Translations under genes and position numbers: made by a program
Shown: piece after piece, positions 5,923 to 6,205 of the stretch
Layout of the letters: each line of letters starts with the position of its first letter
Position numbering within the stretch: the stretch's first letter is position 1
Source: Desulfobacterales bacterium
Lineage (GTDB): Bacteria; Desulfobacterota; DSM-4660; Desulfatiglandales; Desulfatiglandaceae
Direction of reading: 5' to 3'
NCBI GenBank assembly: GCA_022013615.1
Contig: JAKLQB010000699.1
Coordinates: 1 to 6,205, forward strand
DNA length: 6,205 bases
The notes under the pieces: generated by a model
Told to the model about the DNA's origin: nothing
The model's input: the letters and a program-made list of their open reading frames with translations, nothing else
Databases searched by the model: none

Positions 5923-6036
5923 CTGGTCCTGAGTGCTGGATACTCGATGCTGGGTGTATTTGAAAAAATCATTTCTTTTTTCATGCCCGCATAAAACGGC
6001 ATTTCCGCTTCGCTATAACAAGTATCCAGAGACCAG
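5923..6036. repeat. Long imperfect inverted repeat in the gap after cooT
   Basis: The left arm is CTGGTC (5923-5928) plus TGGATACT (5937-5944). The right arm is AGTATCCA (6021-6028) plus GACCAG (6031-6036). The blocks are exact complements in the right order, with an internal loop of 8 bases on the left and 2 on the right, giving 14 paired bases around about 76 bp. Inside are two more hairpins, at 5961-5983 and 5983-6002. This could be a small folded transcript end or a degenerate dispersed element; no gene or transposase remnant is seen in it. Confidence 0.55.
5961..5983. terminator. AT-rich hairpin, possible bidirectional terminator after cooT
   Basis: TGAAAAAA (5961-5968) and TTTTTTCA (5976-5983) form a perfect 8-bp stem around a 7-base loop, about 40 bases after the cooT stop codon. 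An A-run before and a T-run within the stem are seen on both strands, but the stem has a single GC pair and would be weak by itself. It sits inside the larger inverted repeat, which may stabilise it. Confidence 0.35.
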
Positions 6037-6079
6037 CCCAGGCGGGATATTACGCTCTATCTTGCTGGAATCATTTGTT

Positions 6080-6109
6080 TTTACAAAAACTTGGCACAAA
6101 TTTTAAGAT
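6080..6109 (+). promoter_or_regulatory. Candidate sigma-70 promoter for the downstream hydrolase gene
   Basis: TTTACA (6080-6085, five of six to TTGACA) and TAAGAT (6104-6109, four of six to TATAAT) are separated by 18 bp, about 40 bp before the ATG at 6150. The AT-rich surroundings support it modestly. Confidence 0.35.
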
Positions 6110-6135
6110 CTTCGCGTATGAAGACATCCAGAACC

Positions 6136-6143
6136 AGGAGGTG
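6136..6143 (+). promoter_or_regulatory. Near-perfect Shine-Dalgarno for the gene at 6150
   Basis: AGGAGGTG is fully complementary to the 16S anti-Shine-Dalgarno and ends 6 bases before the ATG. It is the strongest ribosome binding site in the window and is the main support for the truncated gene that follows. Confidence 0.8.
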
Positions 6144-6149
6144 GTACAA

Positions 6150-6205
6150 ATGACAATCGAGGATTTTTCAAAAAAAATAAACTGGCTCGGCCATGACGGA
6201 TTTCG
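6150..6205 (+). CDS. Probable metallo-beta-lactamase-fold hydrolase, cut by the window end
   Basis: Only the first 18 complete codons are visible: MTIEDFSKKINWLGHDGF, with an arginine codon (CG-) begun at the edge. The short strand followed by WLGHDGF-R resembles the beginning of UlaG/UPF0173-type metal-dependent hydrolases of the MBL fold, which commonly start with an I-x-W-L-G-H-x-S/G-F-R/L-I pattern. The diagnostic HxHxDH metal site would lie outside the window, so the family call rests on this short N-terminus and memory of the family. The strong Shine-Dalgarno and in-frame openness support a real gene. Substrate unknown. Confidence 0.62.
   Translation, partial: MTIEDFSKKINWLGHDGF

Noticed and set aside
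6091..6107. Sigma-54-like TTGGCAC before the gene at 6150
   Set aside because: The -24 part matches, but the -12 position reads TTAAG without the required GC, so it does not meet the consensus.
1..6205. CRISPR array, tRNA, rRNA, insertion sequence or defence genes
   Set aside because: I looked for regularly spaced repeats, cloverleaf-like structures, transposase motifs and nuclease or toxin families and saw none.

Overview
The window is a compact bacterial chromosomal segment of mostly housekeeping genes. It probably comes from an anaerobe of the Desulfobacterota (Deltaproteobacteria) or a related lineage. That placement is an inference from the make-up of the window: a chromosomal parABS locus directly after gyrA, a small charged protein of a type I associate with deltaproteobacteria, and a DUF3842 + CooT pair typical of anaerobes that use nickel enzymes. 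No rRNA or other decisive marker is present.

Layout from left to right. (1) Positions 2-2317 hold the 3' ~95% of gyrA (DNA gyrase subunit A), whose start lies outside the window. (2) Positions 2318-2591 are a non-coding stretch with a perfect GC-rich hairpin, inverted and direct short repeats and a weak promoter candidate. (3) A 60-residue charged protein (2592-2774) has a strong ribosome binding site. (4) A perfect parS centromere palindrome lies at 2789-2808, in a 231-bp gap that also carries a 10-bp-spaced direct repeat and an AT-rich stretch. (5) parA (3006-3773) and parB (3774-4619) abut each other. (6) plsY (complement 4574-5230) converges on parB and overlaps its 3' end by 46 bp. (7) A 92-bp divergent gap leads to a translationally coupled pair, a DUF3842 protein (5323-5739) and a CooT-type nickel-binding protein (5732-5920). 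(8) A 229-bp non-coding stretch with a long imperfect inverted repeat precedes the first 56 bases of a probable metallo-beta-lactamase-fold hydrolase (6150 to the window end).

How the genes fit together: ParB should load on the parS site as a CTP-dependent clamp and ParA should move the origin region. gyrA beside this locus fits an origin-proximal position. PlsY is an unrelated lipid-synthesis gene. The DUF3842-CooT pair is the part with the most undescribed biology: CooT relatives bind nickel for carbon monoxide dehydrogenase maturation, and the overlapping gene pair suggests DUF3842 works in the same process. I see no defence system, CRISPR array, tRNA, rRNA or intact mobile element.
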